From Hyphomonadaceae bacterium JAD_PAG50586_4 (GTDB lineage: Bacteria; Pseudomonadota; Alphaproteobacteria; Caulobacterales; Aquidulcibacteraceae), in the NCBI GenBank assembly GCA_023242925.1, contig CP096134.1:806001-870000 (forward strand): a DNA stretch of 64,000 bases, read 5' to 3'. A program made the position numbers and the translations under genes. Positions 9,133 through 18,803 of the stretch are shown here, piece by piece (position 1 is the first letter of the stretch; the number at the start of each line of letters is the position of its first letter). The notes under the pieces are model-generated. The model worked only from the letters and a program-made list of their open reading frames with translations. It had not been told where the DNA came from and did not search any database.

Positions 9133-10553
9133 GGCGTGATTTCCCGGTCTTCATCTATGCCGCCCGTGCGGGCGCCGCCGCCGAGGGCGACGTGATAGGC
9201 AATGCGGTTGGAAACGCGGTCCGCGCGTGCGGAGATAAGGCCACGCTCGGCGTCGATGCGACGTGTGTAGGCGTCGATTAGGTCAAACAGCGTGGCGACG
9301 CCGCGCGAGTATTCGCGCTCGGCCAATTCTTGCGCGGCGCGAGATTCATCGGCGGCGATGGCGAATTGGCGCTCGCGTGTCTCCAAGCTCGTGTCGGCGC
9401 TGATCGTGCCTTCGACCTCGCGCCAAGCGGCGATCGAGGTGCGTACATAACCGGCCGCCGCTGCGCGGCGATCTGCGACGCTTGCGCGCGATTCAGAAAG
9501 CAACGCGCCGCCATTGAAGATCGGCATGGTGATGCCGCCGATCAGGTTCGAGACCATGTTGGCGCTGTCGTCGATGTCGTTGATGCCTTCGCCTGTGCTG
9601 CCGGCATTGGCGCGGAGCGTGAGGCGCGGCAGCAGCGCCGCGCGTGCTTCATGGATGCGGAAGCCTGCCGCGCGCATGCGATTTTCGGAGGCGAGCACGT
9701 CGGGGCGGCGCTCAAGCAGATCGGCGGGCGCGCCGGCAGCGGTGAGCGGCGCGAGTTGGGGCAGGTCGCCTTGTGCGCGGAGCGCGCCATCAGGGTAACG
9801 GCCCATGATTTCTTGCAAGCGGCGCGATGCGATCAAAAGACCATCTTGCGCGCCAGCTTCGGCGGCGCGGGCGGAGGCGACTTGGCTGCGCGCGGTGCGC
9901 AGATTGAGCGAGGAGGCGATGCCTGCGTCGTAGCGACGTTGCGTGAGGTCGAGCGCACGCTCGCGCGTCTGCAAATCTTCCCGCGCCAGTGCGAGCAATT
10001 GCTGCGCTTCGATCAGGCTGACCCACGCTTGCGAGGATTGGCCGGCGACGGAAAGGCGTGCGCCGTAAAGATCTTCTTCGGCGGCGTCGGCGTTGAGATC
10101 GGACGCCATCGCGCGCGCAGTGAGCCGTCCCCAGAGGTCGATCTCCCAGGACGCAACCACGCTCGATGTCATGAATTCAGTGCGGACGCGCGAGTCCGAA
10201 CCGGCGATCGGCTCTTCGGTGCGCGTGCCGTCAACGCCGACGCTCAAGCTCGGCGCCAAATTGCCGCCGAACGCGCCGCGTGCGCGCCAACGGGCGGCGC
10301 GGTATTGCGCTTCAATGACTTGCAGGTCGGGGCTGCCTGCCAAAGCTTCGCGGGCGAGCGTCGACATTTCTTGCGAATTGAGATCGTCCAGCCAGGTTAC
10401 CGCAGGCGAGGCGGCGAGCTCAGCGGCGCGCTCGGCGCCGATCGCATCTGCTGCAACGTAAGAATCCGGCTCGGGCGGCAGGTTGCGGCCCGCGCACGAT
10501 CCGGCCACGGCCAACATGCCGAGCCCGATTATGAGACGCGCACCGTAATTCAT
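9129..10553 (-). CDS. NodT-family outer-membrane efflux lipoprotein (TolC-like)
   Basis: 474-residue outer-membrane factor of the NodT subfamily. The N-terminus has a lipobox (AVAGSCAG), so it is acylated. Two repeated OEP domains follow, with typical signatures: WEIDLWGRL, the GIASSLNLRTARSQ stretch and LLERRPDVLASE, the last being diagnostic of NodT channels. It is the first gene of the efflux operon, ending in a 4-base overlap with the adaptor gene. It forms the exit duct for whatever the RND pump exports. Confidence 0.93.
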   Translation of the reverse strand: MNYGARLIIGLGMLAVAGSCAGRNLPPEPDSYVAADAIGAERAAELAASPAVTWLDDLNSQEMSTLAREALAGSPDLQVIEAQYRAARWRARGAFGGNLAPSLSVGVDGTRTEEPIAGSDSRVRTEFMTSSVVASWEIDLWGRLTARAMASDLNADAAEEDLYGARLSVAGQSSQAWVSLIEAQQLLALAREDLQTRERALDLTQRRYDAGIASSLNLRTARSQVASARAAEAGAQDGLLIASRRLQEIMGRYPDGALRAQGDLPQLAPLTAAGAPADLLERRPDVLASENRMRAAGFRIHEARAALLPRLTLRANAGSTGEGINDIDDSANMVSNLIGGITMPIFNGGALLSESRASVADRRAAAAGYVRTSIAAWREVEGTISADTSLETRERQFAIAADESRAAQELAEREYSRGVATLFDLIDAYTRRIDAERGLISARADRVSNRIAYHVALGGGARTGGIDEDREITP

Positions 10554-10851
10554 TCTTTCCCTCGCAGCTGCCGGCTCTAGGTCCGGCCCTCTCGAAAGTC
10601 AATAAAAGAATATTGAAAATCGATAAAGGTTCGTCGCCTTTCGGCGAGTACTGTTCCCCGTTCACACCATAAGATGCCGGCACGCTTGGTTTTGGATGCG
10701 CCAGGCGCTGCCGCGCGACGAACGGTCGATTTTGTACGGCGAACGGCGGGTCCTCTTTACTCAACGACGTTCGGCCAGCGCCGTTTCCGACATTGGCGCT
10801 CGGACCCGCGCTTGCCGGGAGGCGCCGGCGCGGCCTAAGCCGACCCTCGTC
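10554..10851. promoter_or_regulatory. divergent intergenic region, efflux operon and phoR
   Basis: About 300 bases separating two divergent transcription units. The only AT-rich patch is at 10597-10640; on the minus strand it contains TTGACT (10597-10602), a candidate -35 for the efflux operon, with a poor -10 match (TAGAGC) 17 bases further. The phoR side is GC-rich and has no clear sigma-70 elements or obvious ribosome site. No additional gene is convincing here; the frame open upstream of phoR reads as unlikely protein sequence rich in Arg. Confidence 0.35.
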
Positions 10852-12192
10852 ATGGTCATGGATCGACTTACGCGGCAGCGCTGGCGCTGGGACCGGGCCC
10901 CGGCTTCGGCGTGGGCAGCCGGAGCGCTCGCAGCGCTTTTGGTGCTGCTGGCGTTCGCCACAGATATGTCGGCGGCGCTGCTGATCCTCCTTGCGGCGGG
11001 CATCGCGTTTTGGGCGGGCCGCGAAGCGCGTCGGTACGTCATCGGCCCAGTCAGCGCCGACGATACGATCGAACTTGTCGGCCTTGCTGAACTCGCGCCG
11101 CTCTTGGAAGCGCTGCCCGATCCTGCGCTGCTGATTGATGCGAGCATGCGCATCGTCGGCTCAAACGCGGCCGCGCGGCGACAAATGCAGTTTGAGACGC
11201 GCGGGCAATTCCTGACCTCGATCTTGCGTCACCCCGACGTGCTGGAGGCGGTGCAAGCGGCGGTGCATGACGGCGCAACGCGCGCTGTGGAATATGAGCA
11301 AGCGGCGCGCGCGGAGCGGCATACGCGCTGCTATGTGGCGCCGGTGAATTGGGGCCCCGATCGCGCGGCGATGCTGGTTTTTCACGATCAAACCGCAAGA
11401 ATTAGCACTGAGCGCATGCGCGCGGATTTTCTCGCGAATGCGAGCCACGAGCTGCGCACGCCGCTCGCATCGCTTTCTTTGCTGATCGAAACTATTGCGG
11501 GCCCCGCGCGCGATAGCGCTGAGGATCGCGATCGCTTCTTGAAGATGATGCAGGTTCAGGCCGATCGCATGCGACGGCTGATCGACGATTTGCTTTCGCT
11601 TTCGCGTATTGAGCTCGATGAGCATGTGCCGCCGTCGGATCGCGCCGATCTTGTCGTCGTGGGCCATGAGGTCGTGGACATGCTCGGCGGCGTGGCGCGT
11701 GAACGCGGCGTCGAGCTGAAGCTCGACGCGCCGGATGAGGCGATCAGGGTCGTTGGCGAGCGCTTTCAGTTGACGCAGGTCGCGCAGAACCTCATCGACA
11801 ACGCCATCAAATATACGCCGTCAGGCGGCGTGGTGCGGATTGAACTTGGCACAAGCGGCGACCGCGAAGAGACGATCGCGCGGGCTGGTAAACGATGGGA
11901 TGAAGCGGGCCGCGTCGCCATGCTAACGCCAGCCGCTGTCGCGAACCGCTCCTATGCCTATATACGCGTCGAAGACGCAGGGCCCGGCATTGCTATGCGG
12001 TTTCTGCCGCGCTTGGCCGAGCGCTTCTTCCGCGTCGAACGAGAACTTGGCAATGAGCGCGGCGGCACGGGCCTGGGCCTCGCGATCGTTAAGCATATCG
12101 TCAACCGCCATCGCGGCGGATTTTTGGTCGAAAGTCAGCCCGGACGGGGTTCCGCTTTCGCCGCCTACGTAGAATTGGCAGGGGAGGACTGA
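10852..12192 (+). CDS. phoR: phosphate regulon sensor histidine kinase PhoR
   Basis: Membrane histidine kinase that phosphorylates PhoB under phosphate limitation. Two hydrophobic helices near the N-terminus (about 20-60) form the anchor, followed by a PAS-like region (LPDPALLIDASMRIVGSN), the dimerisation/phosphoacceptor box NASHELRTPL with His199, and an ATPase domain with N-box NLIDNAIKYTPSGG, DAGPGI and GGTGLGLAIVKH. Length 446 residues is usual. The start is uncertain: ATG 10852 and ATG 10858 both precede the hydrophobic helix; neither has a good ribosome site. The identity rests on the pstB-phoU-phoB genes that follow. Confidence 0.9.
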   Translation: MVMDRLTRQRWRWDRAPASAWAAGALAALLVLLAFATDMSAALLILLAAGIAFWAGREARRYVIGPVSADDTIELVGLAELAPLLEALPDPALLIDASMRIVGSNAAARRQMQFETRGQFLTSILRHPDVLEAVQAAVHDGATRAVEYEQAARAERHTRCYVAPVNWGPDRAAMLVFHDQTARISTERMRADFLANASHELRTPLASLSLLIETIAGPARDSAEDRDRFLKMMQVQADRMRRLIDDLLSLSRIELDEHVPPSDRADLVVVGHEVVDMLGGVARERGVELKLDAPDEAIRVVGERFQLTQVAQNLIDNAIKYTPSGGVVRIELGTSGDREETIARAGKRWDEAGRVAMLTPAAVANRSYAYIRVEDAGPGIAMRFLPRLAERFFRVERELGNERGGTGLGLAIVKHIVNRHRGGFLVESQPGRGSAFAAYVELAGED

Positions 12193-12207
12193 GTCCTTGC
12201 ACGCCCG

Positions 12208-12240
12208 TTTCACATCAGTGTCACGAAACCCGCCTATGAG
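12208..12240 (+). promoter_or_regulatory. candidate PHO box and -10 upstream of pstB
   Basis: TTTCACA (12208-12214) and TGTCACG (12219-12225) are two 7-base direct repeats separated by 4 bases, the geometry of a PhoB binding site (known half-site TGTCAYA). TATGAG at 12235-12240 lies 10 bases after, where the -10 of a PhoB-activated promoter is expected. This would let PhoB drive pstB-phoU-phoB separately from phoR. Evidence is the sequence match only. Confidence 0.6.
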
Positions 12241-12300
12241 CGGGTCGAAAACGGGGCCGAGGAGTCCGCGTTACCGTAGCCCTGCGCCTAGAGGTCAGAA

Positions 12301-13158
12301 ATGGAACAGTTTTCCGCTGCGGGCGCTGAGCGTGGACAGATGCCGGCCAGCATGATGACGACCCCGACCGTAAAGTCATCGGCGGGCTCACTGGTCAGCG
12401 CCGCCACCAAGGTTAGCGCCCGCGATGTGAACGTGTTTTACGGCGACAAGCAGGCGCTGTTCGACGTCTCGCTCGACATTCCGGATCGCTCCGTGACGGC
12501 CTTCATCGGCCCGTCGGGTTGCGGCAAGACCACCTTCTTGCGTTGCATCAATCGCATGAACGACACGATCGATGGCTGCCGCGTTCAGGGCACGCTCCAG
12601 ATCGAAGGCAAGGACGCCTACGCAAAGAACGTCGACCCGGTCGTGCTGCGCACGCGCGTCGGCATGGTGTTCCAGAAGCCGAACCCGTTCCCGAAATCGA
12701 TTTACGAAAACGTCGCCTATGGGCCGCGCATCCACAACATGGCCAAATCCAAGGCCGACATGGATGTGATCGTCGAAAAATCGCTGCGCCGCGCCGGCCT
12801 CTGGGAAGAGGTGAAGGATCGCTTGGCGCAGCCCGGCACCGGCCTTTCGGGCGGTCAGCAACAACGTCTCGTCATCGCGCGTACGGTCGCCGTGAACCCA
12901 GATGTGATCTTGATGGACGAGCCGTGCTCGGCGCTCGACCCGATCGCCACCGCAAAGATCGAAGAGCTGATCGACGAGATGCGCGAGAATTATTGCATCA
13001 TCATCGTCACGCACTCGATGGCGCAGGCTGCGCGCGTGTCGCAGAAGACGGCGTTCTTCCACATGGGTAAGCTGGTCGAAACCGGCCCGACCGAGGAAAT
13101 CTTTACCAATCCGCGCGACTCGCGGACGCAGGATTACATCACCGGCCGGTTCGGTTAA
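12301..13158 (+). CDS. pstB: phosphate ABC transporter ATPase PstB
   Basis: 285-residue ATPase of the high-affinity phosphate importer PstSCAB. Walker A is GPSGCGKTT (residues 70-78), the signature LSGGQQQR begins at Leu182, and Walker B VILMDEP has Asp206 and Glu207. The stretch [22 protein letters not shown] is typical of PstB rather than other ABC ATPases. About 30 extra residues precede the conserved N-terminus. A candidate PHO box lies upstream. The membrane partners PstC and PstA and the binding protein PstS are not in the window, so the transporter must be completed by genes elsewhere. Confidence 0.96.
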   Translation: MEQFSAAGAERGQMPASMMTTPTVKSSAGSLVSAATKVSARDVNVFYGDKQALFDVSLDIPDRSVTAFIGPSGCGKTTFLRCINRMNDTIDGCRVQGTLQIEGKDAYAKNVDPVVLRTRVGMVFQKPNPFPKSIYENVAYGPRIHNMAKSKADMDVIVEKSLRRAGLWEEVKDRLAQPGTGLSGGQQQRLVIARTVAVNPDVILMDEPCSALDPIATAKIEELIDEMRENYCIIIVTHSMAQAARVSQKTAFFHMGKLVETGPTEEIFTNPRDSRTQDYITGRFG

Positions 13159-13229
13159 GTTCGATGGCAGCGCCCCAGAAATCCAAGGGTGCTGCGTCGC
13201 CCGCCCTGGCACGACGAGTGAAGAGCAGT

Positions 13230-13922
13230 ATGGCTGAGCATACCGTCAAAGCGTTTACCGAAGAGCTCGACGCGCTGACCCAAGAAGTCGCGCGCATGGG
13301 CGGTTTGGCCGAAGCCGCTGTGAACGACAGCTTGGCTGCTGTTGTCCGCCGAGACACCGAGTTGGCCCAACTCGTCATGCAGCGCGACGCCCGCATCGAT
13401 GCTGCGCAACGCGAAGTCGAAAAGCGCGCGATTAAATTGTTCGCGCTGCGTCAGCCTATGGCGAGCGATCTGCGCGTTGTGCTCACCGCATGGCGTATTG
13501 CGGGCGAGCTGGAACGCGTGGGCGATCTGGCGAAAAACATCGCCAAGCGGGCGCTCGTGCTCAACCAGTCCGAGCCGATCCAGCTCATCCGCAGCGTCGA
13601 TCGCATGGGCAAGATCGCGGGCGATCATCTGAAGCAAGTGCTCGACGCGTACGCCAACAAGGACGTTCAGTCGGCGATCAGCGTCTGGAACAACGACGAC
13701 AATATCGATGCGCACTACAATTCGCTGTTTCGCGAATTGCTGACATATATGATCGAAGACCCGCGGACGATTTCGTCGTGCGCGCACTTGCTCTTCATCG
13801 CCAAAAACATTGAGCGCATCGGCGACCACGGCACCAACATTGCCGAATACATACATTTCTTGGTCACCGGGGAAGAAATCGCGACGCAACGGCCGCGGGC
13901 CGAGGCGGAGACAGGCGATTAA
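13230..13922 (+). CDS. phoU: phosphate signalling regulator PhoU
   Basis: 230-residue all-helical regulator that links PstB activity to PhoR and keeps the Pho regulon off when phosphate is plentiful. The sequence begins AEHTVKAFTEELD, as in most PhoU proteins, and holds both metal-binding PhoU repeats (KNIAKRALVLN in the first, KNIERIGDHGTNIAEY in the second). ATG 13230 is chosen because it matches family N-termini; an in-frame ATG at 13164 would add 22 residues that look non-conserved. It lies between pstB and phoB on the same strand. Confidence 0.95.
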   Translation: MAEHTVKAFTEELDALTQEVARMGGLAEAAVNDSLAAVVRRDTELAQLVMQRDARIDAAQREVEKRAIKLFALRQPMASDLRVVLTAWRIAGELERVGDLAKNIAKRALVLNQSEPIQLIRSVDRMGKIAGDHLKQVLDAYANKDVQSAISVWNNDDNIDAHYNSLFRELLTYMIEDPRTISSCAHLLFIAKNIERIGDHGTNIAEYIHFLVTGEEIATQRPRAEAETGD

Positions 13923-13933
13923 GAGGCGCGCTC

Positions 13934-14631
13934 ATGGCTAAGGCCCCCACGTTTTGGTTGTCGAGGACGAAGAAGCTCTCGCGCAGCTATTGAAGTACAA
14001 TCTCGAAAAGGAAGGCTATCGCGTTTCCGTCGCCATGGATGGCGAGGAAGCGTTGGTGGTCGCTGACGAGAGCAATCCTGATTTGGTTGTGCTCGACTGG
14101 ATGTTGCCGAAGGCGCCGGGCATTGAAGTGTGTCGCCGTCTGCGTGCGCGCCAGGAAAGCCGCAACACCCCCATTGTGATGCTGACCGCGCGCGGCGAAG
14201 AAAGCGATCGTGTGCGCGGCCTCGACATGGGCGCCGACGATTACATCACCAAGCCCTTCGCGATGGGCGAGCTTCTGGCGCGCCTGCGCGCTGTGATGCG
14301 CCGCATTCGTCCGGGCTTGGCCGATGATAAAGTGACGTGCGGCGACATCATCATGGATCGCGTGGCGCACCGGGTGAAGCGTGGCCAACGCGAAGTGCAT
14401 TTGGGGCCGACGGAATTCCGCATCCTCGATCATTTGATGCAGCATCCTGGTCGCGTGTTCAGCCGTGAGCAATTGCTCGATGCTGTGTGGGGTTCGGACG
14501 TGTACGTCGAAGCGCGTACCGTGGACGTGCACATTGGGCGCTTGCGCAAGGCGCTGATGGTCGGCGAAGAGCACGACCCGATCCGTACTGTGCGCAGCGC
14601 CGGTTACGCGCTGGATATCGAAGCGGCTTAA
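13934..14631 (+). CDS. phoB: phosphate regulon response regulator PhoB (frame broken near start)
   Basis: OmpR-family response regulator that binds PHO boxes. The receiver has the acidic pair EDE and phosphoacceptor Asp in LVVLDWMLP; the C-terminal winged helix shows FRILDHLMQHPGRVFSREQL and the closing RSAGYALD. Family proteins begin MAKAPHVLVVEDE. Here ATG 13934 reads MAKAP and then loses frame at a run of five C (13944-13948); one more C restores the expected residues. As written the only in-frame start is TTG 13954, which would cut the first beta strand. A one-base consensus error is the simplest reading. The stop overlaps that of hslO on the other strand. Confidence 0.92.
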
Positions 14632-15530
14632 GCGCCGACAGCCTTTGGGTCGATCAAATACTCACGCGCGCAGAATTGGCAGCGCGCGTGCAATTGGCCG
14701 TCCGGCTCGATCAAATCTTGCAGCTCGTCCTTGGGAAAGGTGCGCATCAAGTTGGTGAGGCGCTCTTCGTTGCAGGTGCAGCGGTCGTCGAGCGGTGTGG
14801 GCGTTTCCATCCGTACGCCTTCCTCGTGGAAGAGACGATAGAGCAGACGATCGCCCGGCAGCGCGGGATCGATCAATTCTTCGTCCTTCACTGTGCCGAA
14901 CAGAATGGAAGCGCGGCTCCAATCCTCACGCGTGTCGCCGCGCGCGTCATCGCTGGCCACGCGTTGAATGAGGATGCCGCCCGCGCGCCAGGTTGAAGGC
15001 GCGTCCGCGCGCATGAGTTCGCCGACGGCGAGACGGATGCCGGTGTCGACTTGCTCTGAGGTGCGGAAATAATTCTCCGCGCAGGCGGCGAGCGTATCGC
15101 CGTTGAGCGCGACGATGCCTTGGTAGGGCGCAACGCTGGGCCCGCGATCGAGCGTGAGGATCAGCGAGCCGGCGCCCAGCAATTCCGCTGGCGGGATGCG
15201 GTTGGCTCTTGCCAATTGTTCGCCCGCGCCTTCGGCCAAGCGCGCATAGCCGCGTAAGCCGCCGCTTGAATGCTCCGCCACAAGCAACGGCACCAAGCTC
15301 TCGCCTTGCGCCTGTACGACAAGACGGCCCTCGATCTTCAGCAGCGAGCCAATTAACGCCGCAAGTGTCAGCGCTTCGCCGAGCAGCAGCGCCACGGGGC
15401 GCGGATAATCGTGGCGGCACAAAATCGGATCGAGCGCGCCGGACGCCATGCGCACGATGCGGCCGCGCACGGGCGCGTTGTCCAGGCTGAAGCCAGCGAT
15501 GAGATCGTCTGTGAGGGGCGTGTCGGTCAT
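14628..15530 (-). CDS. hslO: redox-regulated chaperone Hsp33
   Basis: 300-residue cytosolic holdase activated by oxidative stress. The C-terminal zinc switch is present: a CTC pair, 30 residues, then CQFC, fitting the family pattern CXC-X27-32-CXXC. The N-terminal domain contains the typical VRMASGALDPILCRHDYP region. ATG 15530 (MTDTPLTDD) is preferred; a longer open frame to 15710 overlaps argF and reads as Arg-rich nonsense. It follows argF by 44 bases on the same strand, so it could be its third operon member. Confidence 0.94.
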   Translation of the reverse strand: MTDTPLTDDLIAGFSLDNAPVRGRIVRMASGALDPILCRHDYPRPVALLLGEALTLAALIGSLLKIEGRLVVQAQGESLVPLLVAEHSSGGLRGYARLAEGAGEQLARANRIPPAELLGAGSLILTLDRGPSVAPYQGIVALNGDTLAACAENYFRTSEQVDTGIRLAVGELMRADAPSTWRAGGILIQRVASDDARGDTREDWSRASILFGTVKDEELIDPALPGDRLLYRLFHEEGVRMETPTPLDDRCTCNEERLTNLMRTFPKDELQDLIEPDGQLHARCQFCAREYLIDPKAVGA

Positions 15531-15574
15531 GAAGGGCGACAGATGGGGCTTCAAGCGGCGTTCGGCAATCGCCC

Positions 15575-16498
15575 TTACAGCTTGCCTAAGCACCACATCA
15601 GCACGGCCTTTTGCGCGTGGATGCGATTCTCGGCTTCGTCCCAGGCGCCGGATTGCGGGCCGTCGAGCACGGAATCCGTGACCTCTTCGCCGCGATGCGC
15701 GGGCAGGCAATGCAGGAAGAGTGCTTCCTTGGCGGCGTGCGCCATCATCTCTTCGTTTACGGCGAAGGGCGGGAAGGCAGCCATGCGCTCAGCTTTGTCC
15801 GTGTCGCCCATCGAGACCCAGGTGTCGGTGACGACGACATCCGCGCCCTCGATCGCCGCTTTTGCATCCGTGCCAACGCTGATGTCCGCGCCAGCGGCTT
15901 TCGCTGCGGCGACTTCTTGCCCGCGCGGTGCGTAGTCGGCCGGTGTCGCGATCCGTAGCTTGAAATCGAGCTTCTCCGCCGCGTGGATCAGCGAGGTGCA
16001 GACATTGTTGCCATCACCCAACCACGCAATCGTCTTGCCGGCGATGTCGCCCTGCCATTCCTCGATCGTCATAATGTCGGCGATGATCTGGCAGGGGTGC
16101 GAGAGATCGGTGAGGCCGTTGATCACCGGCACGTCGCTGGCTTCGGCGAAATCCAGCACGTCCTGGTGATTGTTGGCGCGGATCATCACCGCGTCGACCA
16201 TGCGCGACAGCACGCGCGCGGTATCCTGCACAGTTTCGCCGCGGCCAAGCTGCGTGTCGTTGGCGCTCAGCATGATTGCCTTGCCGCCGAGCTGAATCAT
16301 GCCGATCTCGAACGAGACGCGCGTACGCGTCGAGTTCTTCTGGAAGATCATCGCCAGTGCATGCCCGTCGAGCGGGGCGTCTTCGTCCGGCTTGGCCTTC
16401 GGCCAATCCACGCGGGCGGCTTTGCGCGCGTGCGCTTCATCGACGATCGCGCGCAATTCCTCTTTCGAGAGAGCCGAGATATCGAGGAAGTGCGGCAC
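15575..16498 (-). CDS. argF: ornithine carbamoyltransferase
   Basis: Condenses ornithine and carbamoyl phosphate to citrulline in arginine synthesis. 307 residues. The carbamoyl-phosphate loop STRTR is at residues 56-60, with the ornithine-binding motif [10 protein letters not shown] near the C-terminus and DTWVSMGD typical of ornithine enzymes rather than aspartate ones. The start is GTG at 16498. It begins 4 bases after the argD stop, so argD-argF is an operon. Carbamoyl phosphate would come from carA and carB found elsewhere in this window. Confidence 0.96.
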   Translation of the reverse strand: MPHFLDISALSKEELRAIVDEAHARKAARVDWPKAKPDEDAPLDGHALAMIFQKNSTRTRVSFEIGMIQLGGKAIMLSANDTQLGRGETVQDTARVLSRMVDAVMIRANNHQDVLDFAEASDVPVINGLTDLSHPCQIIADIMTIEEWQGDIAGKTIAWLGDGNNVCTSLIHAAEKLDFKLRIATPADYAPRGQEVAAAKAAGADISVGTDAKAAIEGADVVVTDTWVSMGDTDKAERMAAFPPFAVNEEMMAHAAKEALFLHCLPAHRGEEVTDSVLDGPQSGAWDEAENRIHAQKAVLMWCLGKL

Positions 16499-16502
16499 GC
16501 GC

Positions 16503-17696
16503 TTACCCGTTGGCTTGGGTGGCGTAGGCGGTCAGCACCGCGTCGATCGCATCCACGGCCTCGCGGATTTGCGCTTCATCGATGACGAGCGGCGGCGCCA
16601 AGCGCAGCACGTTGTCGCCAGCGACGCCGACTAGCACTTTGCGGTCGCGTAATTTGCCTTGGATGTCCTTCGGATTGATCGTGAGCTTGACGCCACGCAG
16701 CAGGCCTTTGCCACGTACGTCCAGCACCAGGTCGGGATGACGATCCTTCAAGCCTTCGAGCGCTTGGCCGAGATGATTGGCCATCAGGTTCACGTGGTCG
16801 AGCAGGGCGGGCTTGGAGAGCTCGTCATAGCAGGCGTTGCCGACGGCCATCGCTAACGGATTGCCGCCAAACGTGGTGCCGTGCACGCCGACAACCATGC
16901 CTTTGGCCGCTTCTTTCGTCGCCATGAACGCGCCCATCGGGAAGCCGCCGCCAACGCCTTTAGCCACAGCCATGATGTCTGGAGTCACCCCTGACCATTG
17001 ATGCGCCCACATCTTGCCAGTGCGTCCGGCGCCCGATTGCACTTCGTCGAAGATGATGAGGAAGCCTTCCTTGTCGGCAAGTTCGCGTAGACCCTTCAGG
17101 CATTGCTCCGGCACGGCGCGCACGCCGCCTTCACCTTGCACGGGCTCCAGAATGACAGCAGCTGTTGTTGGCCCAATCGCTGCCTTGAGCGCGTCGTGAT
17201 CGCCGAACGGCACTTGGATGAAGCCGGGCAGACGTGGGCCGAAGCCTTCAAGATAGCTCGGATTGCCGGACGCGTTGATCGCCGCATAGGAGCGGCCGTG
17301 GAACGAACCTTGGAAGCCGATGATGTCAACGCGCTCGGGGTTGCCGTTGGCGGAGTGGTATTTGCGCGCGGTTTTCAGCGCGCCTTCGATCGCCTCGGTG
17401 CCTGAGTTGGTGAAAAACACGACGTCGGCGAAGCTGTCGCGCGTATATTTCGCGGCGAGCTCTTCTTGGCCTTTCACCTTGAACATATTCGAGGTGTGCC
17501 AGAGCTTGCCGGCTTGCTCGGTCAGAGCCTTCACCAGCACAGGCGGCGCATGGCCCAAAGCGTTCACCGCGATGCCGGCGATGCAATCCAAATATCGCTC
17601 GCCCTTGTCGTCCCAAATCCAGCAGCCTTCACCGCGCTCGAAGTTTTGCTGCGGCGGCGAATAGACGGGAAGAATATGGCTTTCTGCGGCGCTCAT
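16503..17696 (-). CDS. argD: acetylornithine aminotransferase
   Basis: 397-residue class III PLP aminotransferase making N-acetylornithine (and possibly succinyldiaminopimelate in lysine synthesis). PLP-binding Lys lies in [11 protein letters not shown], with the preceding [14 protein letters not shown] motif contacting the cofactor; [14 protein letters not shown] is the family phosphate-binding segment. ATG 17696 ([12 protein letters not shown]) matches homologues. It is the first gene of argD-argF, with a divergent esterase gene 81 bases upstream. Confidence 0.96.
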   Translation of the reverse strand: MSAAESHILPVYSPPQQNFERGEGCWIWDDKGERYLDCIAGIAVNALGHAPPVLVKALTEQAGKLWHTSNMFKVKGQEELAAKYTRDSFADVVFFTNSGTEAIEGALKTARKYHSANGNPERVDIIGFQGSFHGRSYAAINASGNPSYLEGFGPRLPGFIQVPFGDHDALKAAIGPTTAAVILEPVQGEGGVRAVPEQCLKGLRELADKEGFLIIFDEVQSGAGRTGKMWAHQWSGVTPDIMAVAKGVGGGFPMGAFMATKEAAKGMVVGVHGTTFGGNPLAMAVGNACYDELSKPALLDHVNLMANHLGQALEGLKDRHPDLVLDVRGKGLLRGVKLTINPKDIQGKLRDRKVLVGVAGDNVLRLAPPLVIDEAQIREAVDAIDAVLTAYATQANG

Positions 17697-17777
17697 TTTG
17701 GCTCTCAGAATTTGGGGAAGGCGCGGTTTTGAGCCGCGCCGCTTGCAAGGTCAACCCAGGCGTATCATCAACAAACC

Positions 17778-18788
17778 ATGAGGCGAGATCATTCTCTACC
17801 GCGCGGCGAACTGCACCGCTTGCGTCACCAATCCGTCGTGCTGGAGGGCAATCCGCTCGACGACCCGACCGACCGGGAATTGCACGTCTGGACGCCGCCC
17901 GGCTGGAGCGCGGCCGAGCCTCTGCCGCTGATCGTCGATCTGACTGGTTATTGGGGCTGCGGCCTCGGCCACACCAATTGGAAGCCGGGCGGGGAGAACG
18001 TGCCGGAGCGGCTGGATCGGCTGGCGCACGAAGGCATGGCGCGCGCCGTGGTCGCGTTCCCCGATTGCTTCACCAAGCTCTACGGCAACCAATATTTGAA
18101 CAGCGCCGGCTCCGGCCGCTACGCCGATTATGTCTGCGATGAGATCGTGGCGACGATTGAGACTAAGTTCGGCTGTGGCGGACCTGGTAAGCGCGGCGTG
18201 TTTGGCAAATCCTCCGGCGGTTATGGCGCCGCTTGGCACGGGCTCAATCGCTCGGATTTCTGGAGCGCCATCGCGATCAATAGCGGCGATATGGGCTTCG
18301 ACGCGCTGTTCATCCCGACGCTTTATGATGACGTCGATGCGCTGCGGAAATTCGATTACTCGATCGAGAAATGGGTGCGCCAGGTCGAGAGCCAGCCGAA
18401 GCTCAAAGACAAAGATCGCATGATCCTAATGGATCTGGCGCAGAGCGCGTTCTACGATCCCGACACTACGCAATTTCGCAACATGCGCTTGCCGATGGAC
18501 CCGCGCACTGGCGAACTCATTCCCGAGCGTTGGAATAATTGGATGAAGCACGACCCGGTCGTGATGTTCGACACGCTCGGCGAAAATCTGCGCAAGCTGA
18601 AACTCATCTACATGGATTGCGGCTGGTCCGATCAATTCCGCATCCATTTCGGCATGCGCCGTTTTGCGGCGAAGCTGAAAGCCGCCGGCATCAATCACAT
18701 CTATGAAGAATTCGACGACGACCATTCCGACGTCGATTATCGCATGGATGTGTTCTTGCCGTTGCTGGCGAAGACGCTGAGCGCTTAG
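17778..18788 (+). CDS. putative esterase, alpha/beta-hydrolase (esterase D-like)
   Basis: 336-residue cytosolic protein related to the esterase D/S-formylglutathione hydrolase group. The nucleophile elbow is GKSSGGYGA, preceded by a VVAFPDCFTKLYGNQY segment; a late DDDHSDVDYRMD stretch contains the likely catalytic His. No signal peptide is evident. Its divergent neighbour is argD. The substrate is unknown; S-formylglutathione is not specifically supported because the family residues around the active site differ and no formaldehyde genes are nearby. Confidence 0.75.
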   Translation: MRRDHSLPRGELHRLRHQSVVLEGNPLDDPTDRELHVWTPPGWSAAEPLPLIVDLTGYWGCGLGHTNWKPGGENVPERLDRLAHEGMARAVVAFPDCFTKLYGNQYLNSAGSGRYADYVCDEIVATIETKFGCGGPGKRGVFGKSSGGYGAAWHGLNRSDFWSAIAINSGDMGFDALFIPTLYDDVDALRKFDYSIEKWVRQVESQPKLKDKDRMILMDLAQSAFYDPDTTQFRNMRLPMDPRTGELIPERWNNWMKHDPVVMFDTLGENLRKLKLIYMDCGWSDQFRIHFGMRRFAAKLKAAGINHIYEEFDDDHSDVDYRMDVFLPLLAKTLSA

Positions 18789-18803
18789 CGCACTCACACC
18801 GTC

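Noticed and set aside
10696..10851. N-terminal extension of phoR
   Set aside because: Arg-rich, no ribosome site and no resemblance to sensor kinases; ATG 10852 starts just before the hydrophobic helices.
15531..15710. 60-residue extension of hslO
   Set aside because: Overlaps argF and reads as low-quality Arg-rich sequence; homologues begin near MTDTPLTDD.
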